64,000 nt of DNA from NCBI RefSeq assembly GCF_004346845.1, contig NZ_SMGI01000001.1:653116-717115 (forward strand), read 5' to 3'. Positions 1-7,480 of the stretch are shown in pieces. Below the pieces are notes generated by a model. It was not told the DNA's origin. It saw only the letters and a program-made list of their open reading frames with translations, and did no database searches. Made by a program: the position numbers and the translations under genes. The stretch is from Winogradskyella wandonensis (lineage in GTDB: Bacteria > Bacteroidota > Bacteroidia > Flavobacteriales > Flavobacteriaceae). The first letter of the stretch is position 1. Each line of letters opens with the position of its first letter.

Positions 1-1697
1 ACAATATCCGCAGGACAATCGATAGTAGGCGGTTCATTATCCGTTACTACAACATTGAAAGAGCATTCTGCAGTTAGACCAGCAGTATCGGTTACCTCAA
101 AAGTCACAAGAGTAGTTCCAACAGGGAAAGCGCTACCAGACGGAAGGCCAGCAGTTTGTATTACAGAAGCCACAGCACAGTTATCATCACCAGCAGGCGT
201 AGCGAATGTCGCTACAGCCGAGCAGTTACCAGCATCGACGTTTAGGTTAATATCCGCAGGACAATCGATAGTAGGCGGTTCATTATCCGTTACTACAACA
301 TTGAAAGAGCATTCTGCAGTTAGACCAGCAGTATCGGTTACCTCAAAAGTCACAAGAGTAGTTCCAACAGGGAAAGCGCTACCAGACGGAAGGCCAGCAG
401 TTTGTATTACAGAAGCTACGCCACAGTTATCATCACCAGCAGGCGTAGCGAATGTCGCTACAGCCGAGCAGTTACCAGCATCGACGTTTAGGTTAATATC
501 CGCAGGACAATCGATAGTAGGCGGTTCATTATCTACTGCTGAAACTGTTTTTGTTATTGTCTGACTATTACAGTCGGCAATAGAACCATCAGCATCAGAA
601 ATTGTCAGTGTCACCGTATAGTCGTCTATATTATCATTTGCAGGAAATGTGTGTGTTGGATTTTTATCAGTACTAGTTGTGCCATCACCAAAATCCCAAG
701 AATAGGTAATATCATTAACACCTGGAGGATTAGGATACGGGTCATTAGATGTTGCGTTAAAATTTATAGTATTGCCGCAGGCATCTGGTGAAAACGTGAA
801 ATCTCCTGTAATGGCTGGTAAAAAATCAAGATTTATATCTGTAAATATTGTTGCAGAAGCGTTTATACAATCAGGACCTAAGGGAAAAACAACAGTAATT
901 CTAAATGTATAATTACCTGGGGTCGATACTGTAACGGTTGTATCTTCAGTATTATTAGGAGAAAACGTAGCCGTACCAGCTTGCGGTACAGGCGCTAGAG
1001 TCCATGTATATGATGTAACTGATATACCATCTTGTAGTCCATTAATAGTGGCGTCTAAGAAAGCCGAGTCGAAACAAACATCATTTCCAACTCCACCTAT
1101 TACCGCAACATTAGGGTCTATTCGTGGTGTACCACCAACATTAATTAATTCAGCGAAGGTATAACATACATTACCACCACCAGAACATGCCGAATATTTA
1201 ACAGAACCTATAATTATGGCTTTGTTATTACCACATGAGTTAGTTGTAGAACCAATGGCACCAGTGGTAGAGCCTACGTCAGTGACATTATCTATAACTA
1301 AGCCAGTGTCTTGGGGCAGTATTAAATCTGTATTATTTGTTGCCCATAGTATTTGGCCTTGGTCCTGAATAGTTATTCTATTAATATGATTAGGAATAAC
1401 TTGTGTTCCGTTTAGAATAACAGCATAACCAGCAGGAATTATAACTTCCGTACAATTGTTTAAAACAGTTGTAGAATTAAGCCACGAAATAAAATCAGCA
1501 CCAGTAATTTGATACTGATTAAATCCATTTATTCCATTGATGTAACCAAAATCTCCACTTTGTAAGATGTTTGGTTGATTGGCATCATTTACATCTAGAG
1601 TACATTGAGCATTTAAATTAGTTATACTCAATAGACTAAAAGCTAAAACGAAGTACAGGTTGTACTTCCAAATTTCCCTTAATGTAGTAGTTCTCAT
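1..1697 (-). CDS. Secreted PKD/HYR-repeat surface protein, N-terminal part
   Basis: The frame is open from the ATG at 1697 to the window edge (565 codons seen), so the C-terminus is missing. An N-terminal hydrophobic stretch (about residues 10-28) ending NLNAQC looks like a signal peptide. A unique region of about 250 residues follows. Next comes a PKD-like domain (motif SWDFGDGTTSTDKNPTHTF), then HYR domains of 82 residues marked by DNEPPTIDCPADI and GLTAECSFNVVVTDN. HYR and PKD domains are extracellular Ig-like folds in adhesins and giant surface proteins. Flavobacteria usually export such proteins by the type IX system, but the sorting domain would lie outside the window. An adhesin or matrix role is inferred from architecture only. 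No co-directional neighbour is visible. Confidence 0.85.
   Translation of the reverse strand, partial: MRTTTLREIWKYNLYFVLAFSLLSITNLNAQCTLDVNDANQPNILQSGDFGYINGINGFNQYQITGADFISWLNSTTVLNNCTEVIIPAGYAVILNGTQVIPNHINRITIQDQGQILWATNNTDLILPQDTGLVIDNVTDVGSTTGAIGSTTNSCGNNKAIIIGSVKYSACSGGGNVCYTFAELINVGGTPRIDPNVAVIGGVGNDVCFDSAFLDATINGLQDGISVTSYTWTLAPVPQAGTATFSPNNTEDTTVTVSTPGNYTFRITVVFPLGPDCINASATIFTDINLDFLPAITGDFTFSPDACGNTINFNATSNDPYPNPPGVNDITYSWDFGDGTTSTDKNPTHTFPANDNIDDYTVTLTISDADGSIADCNSQTITKTVSAVDNEPPTIDCPADINLNVDAGNCSAVATFATPAGDDNCGVASVIQTAGLPSGSAFPVGTTLVTFEVTDTAGLTAECSFNVVVTDNEPPTIDCPADINLNVDAGNCSAVATFATPAGDDNCAVASVIQTAGLPSGSAFPVGTTLVTFEVTDTAGLTAECSFNVVVTDNEPPTIDCPADI
3..494 (-). repeat. Tandem 246-bp repeat encoding 82-residue HYR domains
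   Basis: Two complete units (3-248 and 249-494) align without gaps. By eye they differ at only three clustered bases near 167-172 versus 413-418, which changes NCA to NCG in the protein. A partial third match runs from 495 for about 38 bases before diverging. Near identity at synonymous positions indicates recent tandem duplication or gene conversion. The array may continue beyond base 1, but the match already breaks at bases 1-2. Confidence 0.9.
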
Positions 1698-2119
1698 AAC
1701 AGTTCTTAGTTATATCTTAACAGTCCTAAAAAGACTATAATTCTTATGTATAGCATTTTCAACCTTAGTAAATAAGGTCAATACTAATTACAATATGTTA
1801 TGGGGGAAGAAATTAAAATACTCTTTGAGAGAGTATCTTTTGAATATTGATAATAGCTTAACAAAGCAACTAACAACAGTTTGTTTAAGCAAATAAAACT
1901 CGTTAAATGCTCATATATTCGACAAGAAGCAATGATTTACCATTAGTCGATTTTTTTGTACTTTTAATCGCCTTAAAGTTGTATTTAGTCTTGTTTGTTT
2001 TCTGAAAAATTTAGGTTTTAATCATTTTTTTTAAGCCGTAATCATCTAATTAGTGATAAGAATGGATAGCTTTAAGTTGTAACACTGACGCATTAATAAA
2101 AAATGTAAATTCAATTTGA
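1698..2119. other. Divergent intergenic region, no gene seen
   Basis: This stretch separates the leftward HYR-protein gene from the rightward polyphosphate operon and should hold both promoters. I see no convincing open frame and no structured RNA family. The only clear structure is a small hairpin at 1818-1836 (ATACTCT, 5-base loop, AGAGTAT) without a T tract. The sequence is very AT-rich with several T runs around 1950-2030. Confidence 0.6.
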
Positions 2120-2608
2120 ATGAAGAGACTAATTTTAGTTAGACACGCTAAGTCGTCCTGGAAATACAACGTATCAGACAAAGAAAGGCCTTTAAAACAA
2201 AGAGGAGTAGATGATGCACTCCTCATTTCTAAAGAATTTTCTGGCAAGGGCATTATTGTAGATGCCGTTTACACTAGTCCGGCCAAGAGGGCACATACTA
2301 CATGTACTATTTTTAAGCAAAATTTAAATTGGCCGAGTAGTAAAATCGAAATCGTAGACGATTTGTACGATTTCGGTGGTGAGTCTGTAATTAGGTATAT
2401 TAACAACCTAAGCGACAGCTTAAATACAGTTGCTATTTTTGGTCATAACCATGCATTTACGACCATTGCCAACCAAATGGGAGACAAGTATATTGATAAT
2501 TTACCGACTGCAGGTTTGGTACTTATTAAGTTTAATGTCGATTCGTGGAAATATGCCAAATATGGGCAGACAGAGCTTATTATGTTTCCAAGAGATTTTA
2601 GACCTTAA
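2120..2608 (+). CDS. sixA: SixA-like phosphohistidine phosphatase
   Basis: This is a 162-residue member of the histidine phosphatase (phosphoglycerate-mutase-like) superfamily. The catalytic RH motif is at residues 8-9 within LILVRHAKSSW, and the second catalytic histidine lies in the IFGHNHAFT segment. The short length and the RHAKS signature fit SixA, which removes phosphate from phosphohistidine. It is the first gene of a group with ppk1 (63 bases downstream) and ppx. PPK1 works through a phosphohistidine intermediate, so a regulatory link is possible, but that is inference. The ATG at 2120 gives the expected short N-terminus directly before the first beta strand. Confidence 0.85.
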   Translation: MKRLILVRHAKSSWKYNVSDKERPLKQRGVDDALLISKEFSGKGIIVDAVYTSPAKRAHTTCTIFKQNLNWPSSKIEIVDDLYDFGGESVIRYINNLSDSLNTVAIFGHNHAFTTIANQMGDKYIDNLPTAGLVLIKFNVDSWKYAKYGQTELIMFPRDFRP

Positions 2609-2647
2609 ATTTTTAATAATTCCTTAGCACTTCTTTTTTTGAACAAT

Positions 2648-2655
2648 TATATTTG
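2648..2655 (+). promoter_or_regulatory. Bacteroidota -7 promoter element before ppk1
   Basis: TATATTTG matches the TAnnTTTG -7 consensus of Bacteroidota housekeeping sigma factor promoters and lies 16 bases before the ppk1 ATG. No well-spaced -33 TTG is visible. The site would allow ppk1-ppx transcription independently of sixA. Confidence 0.45.
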
Positions 2656-2671
2656 AGGAAATCTTTCCTAC

Positions 2672-4729
2672 ATGACAAAAACCGAAAATAGTTATATAAA
2701 TAGAGAATTAAGTTGGCTTCAGTTTAACGCAAGAGTTCTACAAGAGGCTGCAGACAAAAACGTTCCGTTAATTGAGCGCTTAAGATTTATAGGTATATTT
2801 TCTAATAATTTAGATGAGTTTTTTAAAGTGAGATACGCAACGATTAAGCGTATAGACCAGGCGGGTAAAGGAGGAAAGAGTCAGCTTGGTGGTATAAAAG
2901 CCAGTGATTTACTCCAGAAAATTACTGAAACAGTTATAGAGCATCAAAGTACGAGTTTAGAGATATTAGATAGTATTCATTCGGAATTAAAAAAAGAGAA
3001 TATTTATATTATTAATGAAACTGAAATCGAAGAATTTCATCACGATTATATAAAAGACTATTTTTTTCAGAAGGTCAGTCCGGCTTTAGTTACAATTATA
3101 TTAAACGACCAGATAGAGTTACCGTTGCTAAAGGATACAGCAGCTTATCTTGCAGTAAAAATGGAATTGACTAATGATGCACAACAATATGCTTTGTTAG
3201 AAATATCCAAGTCCATGGACAGGTTTGTAGTTCTGCCAGAGTATAATGGTAAGAGCTACATTATTTTAGTAGACGATTTGCTACGCTATTGTTTAAAAGA
3301 TATTTTCAACATTTTTGATTATAAGTCCATTACCGCTAACATGATTAAAATCACCAGAGATGGAGAGCTCGATTTCGATAGTGATTTAAGCAAGAGTTTT
3401 ATGGCTAAAATCTCCGATAGTGTAAGAGACCGCCAGATAGGAGAACCTGTGAGGTTTGTATATGATAAGACGATTGAGGAGGACACGTTAGAATTTTTAA
3501 TGGATAAAATGGGTATCGATTCTAAAGACAGTGTTATTCCTGGTGGCCGCTACCATAATCGTCGAGATTACATGGGGTTTCCAAGTTTAGGAAGAAACGA
3601 TTTACTCTACAGTGAAATAGAACCGCTTCCCATAAAAGGTTTAAGTCTTACCCAAAGCATTTTTAGTACTATTTCTAAAAAAGATTATATGGTACACGCG
3701 CCATATAATACATTTTCTTACGTCGTAAAGTTTCTTAGAGAAGCTGCGCTAGACCCTAAAGTACAATCGATTAAAATTACCATTTATCGCTTAGCCCAAA
3801 TTTCTCATGTTGCAAGTTCCTTAATTAATGCGGCCAAAAATGGTAAGAGAGTAACTGTCTCCATAGAGTTAAGAGCACGTTTTGATGAAGAGGCAAATAT
3901 TAAATATGCCGAGCAAATGCAAAGCGAAGGTGTGACTATGTTATTTGGAGTTACTGGTCTTAAAGTACATAGTAAAATGTGTGTTATCGAGAGAGAAGAA
4001 GGTTCTAAAATTAAGCGCTATGGCTTTGTTAGTACCGGAAACTTTAATGAAAATACCGCTAAGTTTTATACGGATTTTACGCTTTTAACATCCGACCAAA
4101 AATTACTAAAAGATTTAAATAAGGTTTTCAATTTTCTAGAAGTAAATTACAAGATATATAGGTATAAGCATATTATAACATCACCTCATTACACAAAAAC
4201 CAAACTATTCGGACTAATCGATAAAGAAATCGAAAAAGCAAAGAGTGGAAAAGCAGGTTACATTCGATTAAAGATGAATAGCATTAGTAGCTACAACATG
4301 ATTGATAAGCTATATGAAGCAAGTAGAAATGGCGTAAAAATACAAATGATTGTACGAGGCATCTGCTGTTTAGTGCCAGGGATTGAAGGAATGAGCGAAA
4401 ATATTGAGGTTATAAGTATTGTTGATAAATTTTTAGAACATACCCGATTATATATTTTTGGTAATAATACCGATTCAAAAATATACATTTCGTCTGCGGA
4501 TTGGATGACAAGAAATATCGAGACTAGAGTTGAAGTTACATGTCCAATTTACGATGAAGACATAAAGGCAGAGTTACTAGATATGTTCGATATATATTGG
4601 AGCGATAATGTAAAAGCAAGAGTCATTAACCAAAGTCAAGATAATAGTTATAGGATAACCAATACCCAGAAAAAGATTCGTTCGCAATTCGAAGTGTACG
4701 ACTATTATAAAAATAAACTGAACGATTAG
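2672..4729 (+). CDS. ppk1: Polyphosphate kinase PPK1
   Basis: The 685-residue length is typical of PPK1, which polymerises the ATP gamma-phosphate into inorganic polyphosphate, reversibly. The N-terminal domain opens with YINRELSWLQFNARVLQEA, a PPK1 hallmark. The two phospholipase-D-like catalytic domains follow. His433 in GLKVHSKM corresponds to the autophosphorylated histidine of E. coli PPK (His435). Further family motifs are GRYHNRRDYMGFP and GFVSTGNFNENTAKFYTDFT. The ATG at 2672 matches the usual start. The stop is one base before the ppx start, so the two are very probably co-transcribed and translationally coupled. Confidence 0.97.
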   Translation: MTKTENSYINRELSWLQFNARVLQEAADKNVPLIERLRFIGIFSNNLDEFFKVRYATIKRIDQAGKGGKSQLGGIKASDLLQKITETVIEHQSTSLEILDSIHSELKKENIYIINETEIEEFHHDYIKDYFFQKVSPALVTIILNDQIELPLLKDTAAYLAVKMELTNDAQQYALLEISKSMDRFVVLPEYNGKSYIILVDDLLRYCLKDIFNIFDYKSITANMIKITRDGELDFDSDLSKSFMAKISDSVRDRQIGEPVRFVYDKTIEEDTLEFLMDKMGIDSKDSVIPGGRYHNRRDYMGFPSLGRNDLLYSEIEPLPIKGLSLTQSIFSTISKKDYMVHAPYNTFSYVVKFLREAALDPKVQSIKITIYRLAQISHVASSLINAAKNGKRVTVSIELRARFDEEANIKYAEQMQSEGVTMLFGVTGLKVHSKMCVIEREEGSKIKRYGFVSTGNFNENTAKFYTDFTLLTSDQKLLKDLNKVFNFLEVNYKIYRYKHIITSPHYTKTKLFGLIDKEIEKAKSGKAGYIRLKMNSISSYNMIDKLYEASRNGVKIQMIVRGICCLVPGIEGMSENIEVISIVDKFLEHTRLYIFGNNTDSKIYISSADWMTRNIETRVEVTCPIYDEDIKAELLDMFDIYWSDNVKARVINQSQDNSYRITNTQKKIRSQFEVYDYYKNKLND

Positions 4730-4730
4730 T

Positions 4731-5636
4731 ATGCTGAAGATTGAAAAATATGGAGCTATCGACATTGGTTCTAACGCTGTAAGGCTTTTGGTAACCAGTA
4801 TTATAGAGCAAGAAGATAAGCCAGTAATCTTTAAGAAAAACGCATTAGTTCGAGTTCCTATTAGGCTTGGTGCAGATGTGTTTATTTCGGGTTCAATTTC
4901 AGATTATAACATTCAAAGAATCAAAGATACGATGACCGCGTTCTACTTGTTAATGAAGTCTCATGGCATCGCAAAATACAAAGCATGTGCAACATCGGCT
5001 ATGCGAGAGGCATCTAATGGAGCAGAAGTTTGTAAATTGGTAGAAAAGGAAAGTAATATAAAAATTGATGTTATTGATGGCGAAGAGGAGGCCACAATTA
5101 TAGCTGCAACAGATTTACACAAGTTTATAAATCCAGACAAAACCTATTTATACGTAGATGTTGGTGGTGGTAGCACTGAATTCTCTATTATTCACAATTC
5201 CGAGAAAGTCGAATCTAAATCGTTCCGAATAGGAACGGTACGCTTGTTAAACGATAGTGTTAAAAACGAAACTTGGCGAGCATTGGAAAACTGGATTAAA
5301 AGCAATACTAAGAGTTTTGATAAAATTGAGCTTATCGGTTCTGGAGGAAACATCAATAAAATTTTTAAAATATCTGGAAAAGATATTGGTAAGCCTCTGT
5401 CTTATTTTTATTTAACAAGCTATTATAACGAGCTACAAAATTACAGTTACGAAGAACGAATCACCGAACTAAATCTTAATCAAGATAGAGCAGATGTAAT
5501 TATACCAGCGTTGCGCATATATCTTTCTGCAATGAAGTGGAGTGGAGCTAAGGACATACTTGTACCAAAAATTGGGCTGTCAGATGGTATTATAAAAAGT
5601 ATATACTATGAATCGATAAAGAGTATAGATTTGTGA
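4731..5636 (+). CDS. ppx: Exopolyphosphatase, Ppx/GppA family
   Basis: This 301-residue ASKHA-fold phosphatase begins YGAIDIGSNAVRLLV (phosphate-1 motif). It carries DVGGGSTEFSII (phosphate-2) near residue 142 and LIGSGGNINKIF near 202. Family members hydrolyse polyphosphate from the end, or pppGpp to ppGpp. The protein is the short form, without the C-terminal HD-like domain of E. coli Ppx. Placement one base after ppk1 strongly favours a polyphosphate role, forming a synthesis and degradation pair. No strong terminator is seen in the 97 bases after it. Confidence 0.93.
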   Translation: MLKIEKYGAIDIGSNAVRLLVTSIIEQEDKPVIFKKNALVRVPIRLGADVFISGSISDYNIQRIKDTMTAFYLLMKSHGIAKYKACATSAMREASNGAEVCKLVEKESNIKIDVIDGEEEATIIAATDLHKFINPDKTYLYVDVGGGSTEFSIIHNSEKVESKSFRIGTVRLLNDSVKNETWRALENWIKSNTKSFDKIELIGSGGNINKIFKISGKDIGKPLSYFYLTSYYNELQNYSYEERITELNLNQDRADVIIPALRIYLSAMKWSGAKDILVPKIGLSDGIIKSIYYESIKSIDL

Positions 5637-5733
5637 TGATTACCGTTTATCCTGTTTTTTTTAACAAAAGTCTAATAATTAGACTACTATAACATATTCA
5701 ACTTATATTCGTATTGATAAATAATCAACTCTT

Positions 5734-6273
5734 ATGAAAAAAATTGTACTTACGTCGTTTTTATTGCTATCACTAGCTTTTTGTTTTTCTCAGGGATATG
5801 AAACAACACGTTATGGTGTTAGGGCTGGTGTAAATATTTCTAATTTAGATTTTGATCCTGCTCCTGTATCGAGAAACATGCATAGAAATGGTTTTTATTT
5901 TGGTGGCTTTGCAGAGTTTTCATTATCAGAAACCTTGTGGCTAAATACAGAATTGCAATGGTCCGCAGAAGGTGCTAAGGAAGAGGATTGGAGAGCTAAT
6001 TATCTCAATTTACCTATTCAACTAAGATTTCAGATTGGAAATAATTTTATGATTGGTGCTGGACCACAAATTGGCGTAAAAACATGGAAAAGTGCGGATG
6101 CTTACGATACAATAAGATTTTCAGGTGTTGGCGGTATAGAATATAAGTTTTTAGAAGATTATTTTATAGACGTGCGTGCTGGCTATGATTTTAAGAACTT
6201 ACTAGACGAAAGTTTAGCTCCTTTAGAGGCAACGCAATTCACAATTCAGGTAGGTGTAGGAATAAAAATCTAA
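5734..6273 (+). CDS. Small outer-membrane beta-barrel protein (PorT-like)
   Basis: The 179-residue protein has a cleavable signal peptide (MKKIVLTSFLLLSLAFCFSQ). The rest is a series of alternating beta strands, with YGVRAGVNISNLDF at the mature N-terminus and TQFTIQVGVGIKI at the C-terminus. This pattern is typical of the outer-membrane beta-barrel (porin family/PorT-like) small barrels that are common in Bacteroidota. The substrate or function cannot be told from sequence. It is the last rightward gene before a shared terminator and lies 97 bases beyond ppx, so it may have its own promoter. Confidence 0.75.
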   Translation: MKKIVLTSFLLLSLAFCFSQGYETTRYGVRAGVNISNLDFDPAPVSRNMHRNGFYFGGFAEFSLSETLWLNTELQWSAEGAKEEDWRANYLNLPIQLRFQIGNNFMIGAGPQIGVKTWKSADAYDTIRFSGVGGIEYKFLEDYFIDVRAGYDFKNLLDESLAPLEATQFTIQVGVGIKI

Positions 6274-6294
6274 TAAGTACAAATGATATTAAAT

Positions 6295-6329
6295 AAAAAG
6301 CCTCTTGTGATGTAAACAAGAGGCTTTTT
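6295..6329. terminator. Bidirectional terminator between OMP gene and miaE
   Basis: The inverted repeat AAAAAGCCTCTTGT (6295-6308) and ACAAGAGGCTTTTT (6316-6329) is perfect, with a 7-base loop. A-rich and T-rich flanks suit termination on both strands of these convergent genes. Confidence 0.93.
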
Positions 6330-6911
6330 TTATCCGTGTATGGTCTCTTTATTGCCTAACGACTTCATAATTTTAGCTTCGTAATCTAACAGTGCTTGCC
6401 ATTTAGCATTTACTTCTTTTTTATCACCGTATTGTCTGGCAAATTTTAGAAACATTGTGTAATGGCCAGCTTCACTAATCATTAACTTTCGGTAGAATTT
6501 TGCTAGTCTTTTATCTGCAAGTTCTTCAGAAAGCAATCTAAAACGTTCGCAACTTCTAGCTTCTATTAGAGCAGCATAAAGTAATCTATGAACCAGTTGA
6601 GTTGTTCTACTTCCGCCTTTTGGGAAAAACTTTAGTAGTTGTAAAACATAATCATCTTTTCTGTCTCTGCCAAGTGTCCAACCACGTTCTATAATTAAGT
6701 CGTGCACCATTTTAAAATGACTCATTTCTTCGTTCACCAAATCAGTCATTTCCTTTACAAGTTCTGTATATTCTGGGAAGCTTACAATTAAAGAAATTGC
6801 TGTACTTGCCGCTTTTTGTTCGCAATAAGCGTGGTCGGTTAAAATATCTTCGATGTTTTTTTCAACAATATTAACCCATCTTGGGTCAGTTGGTAATTTT
6901 AAACCTAGCAT
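6330..6911 (-). CDS. miaE: tRNA-(ms2io6A)-hydroxylase MiaE
   Basis: This 193-residue ferritin-like diiron monooxygenase hydroxylates the isopentenyl group of 2-methylthio-N6-isopentenyladenosine at position 37 of tRNAs. The diiron ligand pattern is visible: an early Glu in DHAYCEQKAAS, the NEEMSHFKMVHD motif, EARSCERF, and SEAGHYTMF. The length is standard for the family. The gene lies one base after the lipoprotein gene's stop and is the last member of the leftward group dnaX-lipoprotein-miaE. The stop overlaps the base of the shared terminator. Confidence 0.93.
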   Translation of the reverse strand: MLGLKLPTDPRWVNIVEKNIEDILTDHAYCEQKAASTAISLIVSFPEYTELVKEMTDLVNEEMSHFKMVHDLIIERGWTLGRDRKDDYVLQLLKFFPKGGSRTTQLVHRLLYAALIEARSCERFRLLSEELADKRLAKFYRKLMISEAGHYTMFLKFARQYGDKKEVNAKWQALLDYEAKIMKSLGNKETIHG

Positions 6912-6912
6912 T

Positions 6913-7476
6913 TTATAGTAAATTTTCTTTTGTCAAAGATAAGGTGTAATTACCATTTTTATCAATAGAGAGCTTCATCGATTTGCAATCGTACGATTCT
7001 ACGGTACATAAATTAATATCTAGAACAACCTTATTCTCATAGTTTTGATACTGATTTAACCATACACCTCTTATGTTAGACAATAATGCAAAATCTTTAA
7101 TTGTGTTATTTTCTGATATTAAGAAGTCCTTATCAATAATATCTTCAAAAACCTTTTTATTCTTATGGAAGATAACGACCTCGCTATTTATGGCTCTATA
7201 TTTTTTGTTATAAGTTATTGAGTCTTTAAGCTCTGACTTAGGGATATAAGTTTTCATATTTGTAAATGTTTTAATCTTAACATTAAAACCATTACTTAAA
7301 GTGGTATCAATATCTATTTCTCTGTAAGCTTCAGGTATGTAATTAGTTTCTTCTATATAATGTGAAGTTGTATAAGTTTTAATACTTTCTGATAACGAAC
7401 GTTTCATGGTTTTTCTTCCCTCACAGGCTGTAAGGCCAATAAGAGCCATGCATAAAAGAAGTATAGGGGTTCGCAT
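6913..7476 (-). CDS. Uncharacterised lipoprotein
   Basis: This is a 187-residue protein with a lipoprotein signal peptide: the hydrophobic segment ends LIGLTAC, giving a lipobox Cys near residue 18, followed by EGRKTMKRS. The mature part is predicted mostly beta and polar, and I recognise no family. A function cannot be assigned. It sits 4 bases after dnaX and 1 base before miaE, so it is probably co-transcribed with them, though nothing suggests a shared role. The start at the ATG preceding RTPILLLC is required for the signal peptide. Confidence 0.7.
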   Translation of the reverse strand: MRTPILLLCMALIGLTACEGRKTMKRSLSESIKTYTTSHYIEETNYIPEAYREIDIDTTLSNGFNVKIKTFTNMKTYIPKSELKDSITYNKKYRAINSEVVIFHKNKKVFEDIIDKDFLISENNTIKDFALLSNIRGVWLNQYQNYENKVVLDINLCTVESYDCKSMKLSIDKNGNYTLSLTKENLL

Positions 7477-7480
7477 AGTT

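Noticed and set aside
3-494. Repeat array considered as CRISPR or integron-type
   Set aside because: Units are 246 bp, contiguous and coding, with no spacers. This does not fit CRISPR or attC arrays.
55-564. Open frame on the plus strand across the HYR repeats
   Set aside because: It is antisense to the much longer repeat gene, shares its 246-bp periodicity, and has no domain of its own. It stays open only because the repeat has no stops in that frame.
1818-1836. Hairpin in the first intergenic region as a terminator
   Set aside because: Seven base pairs and no T tract. Not enough to call.
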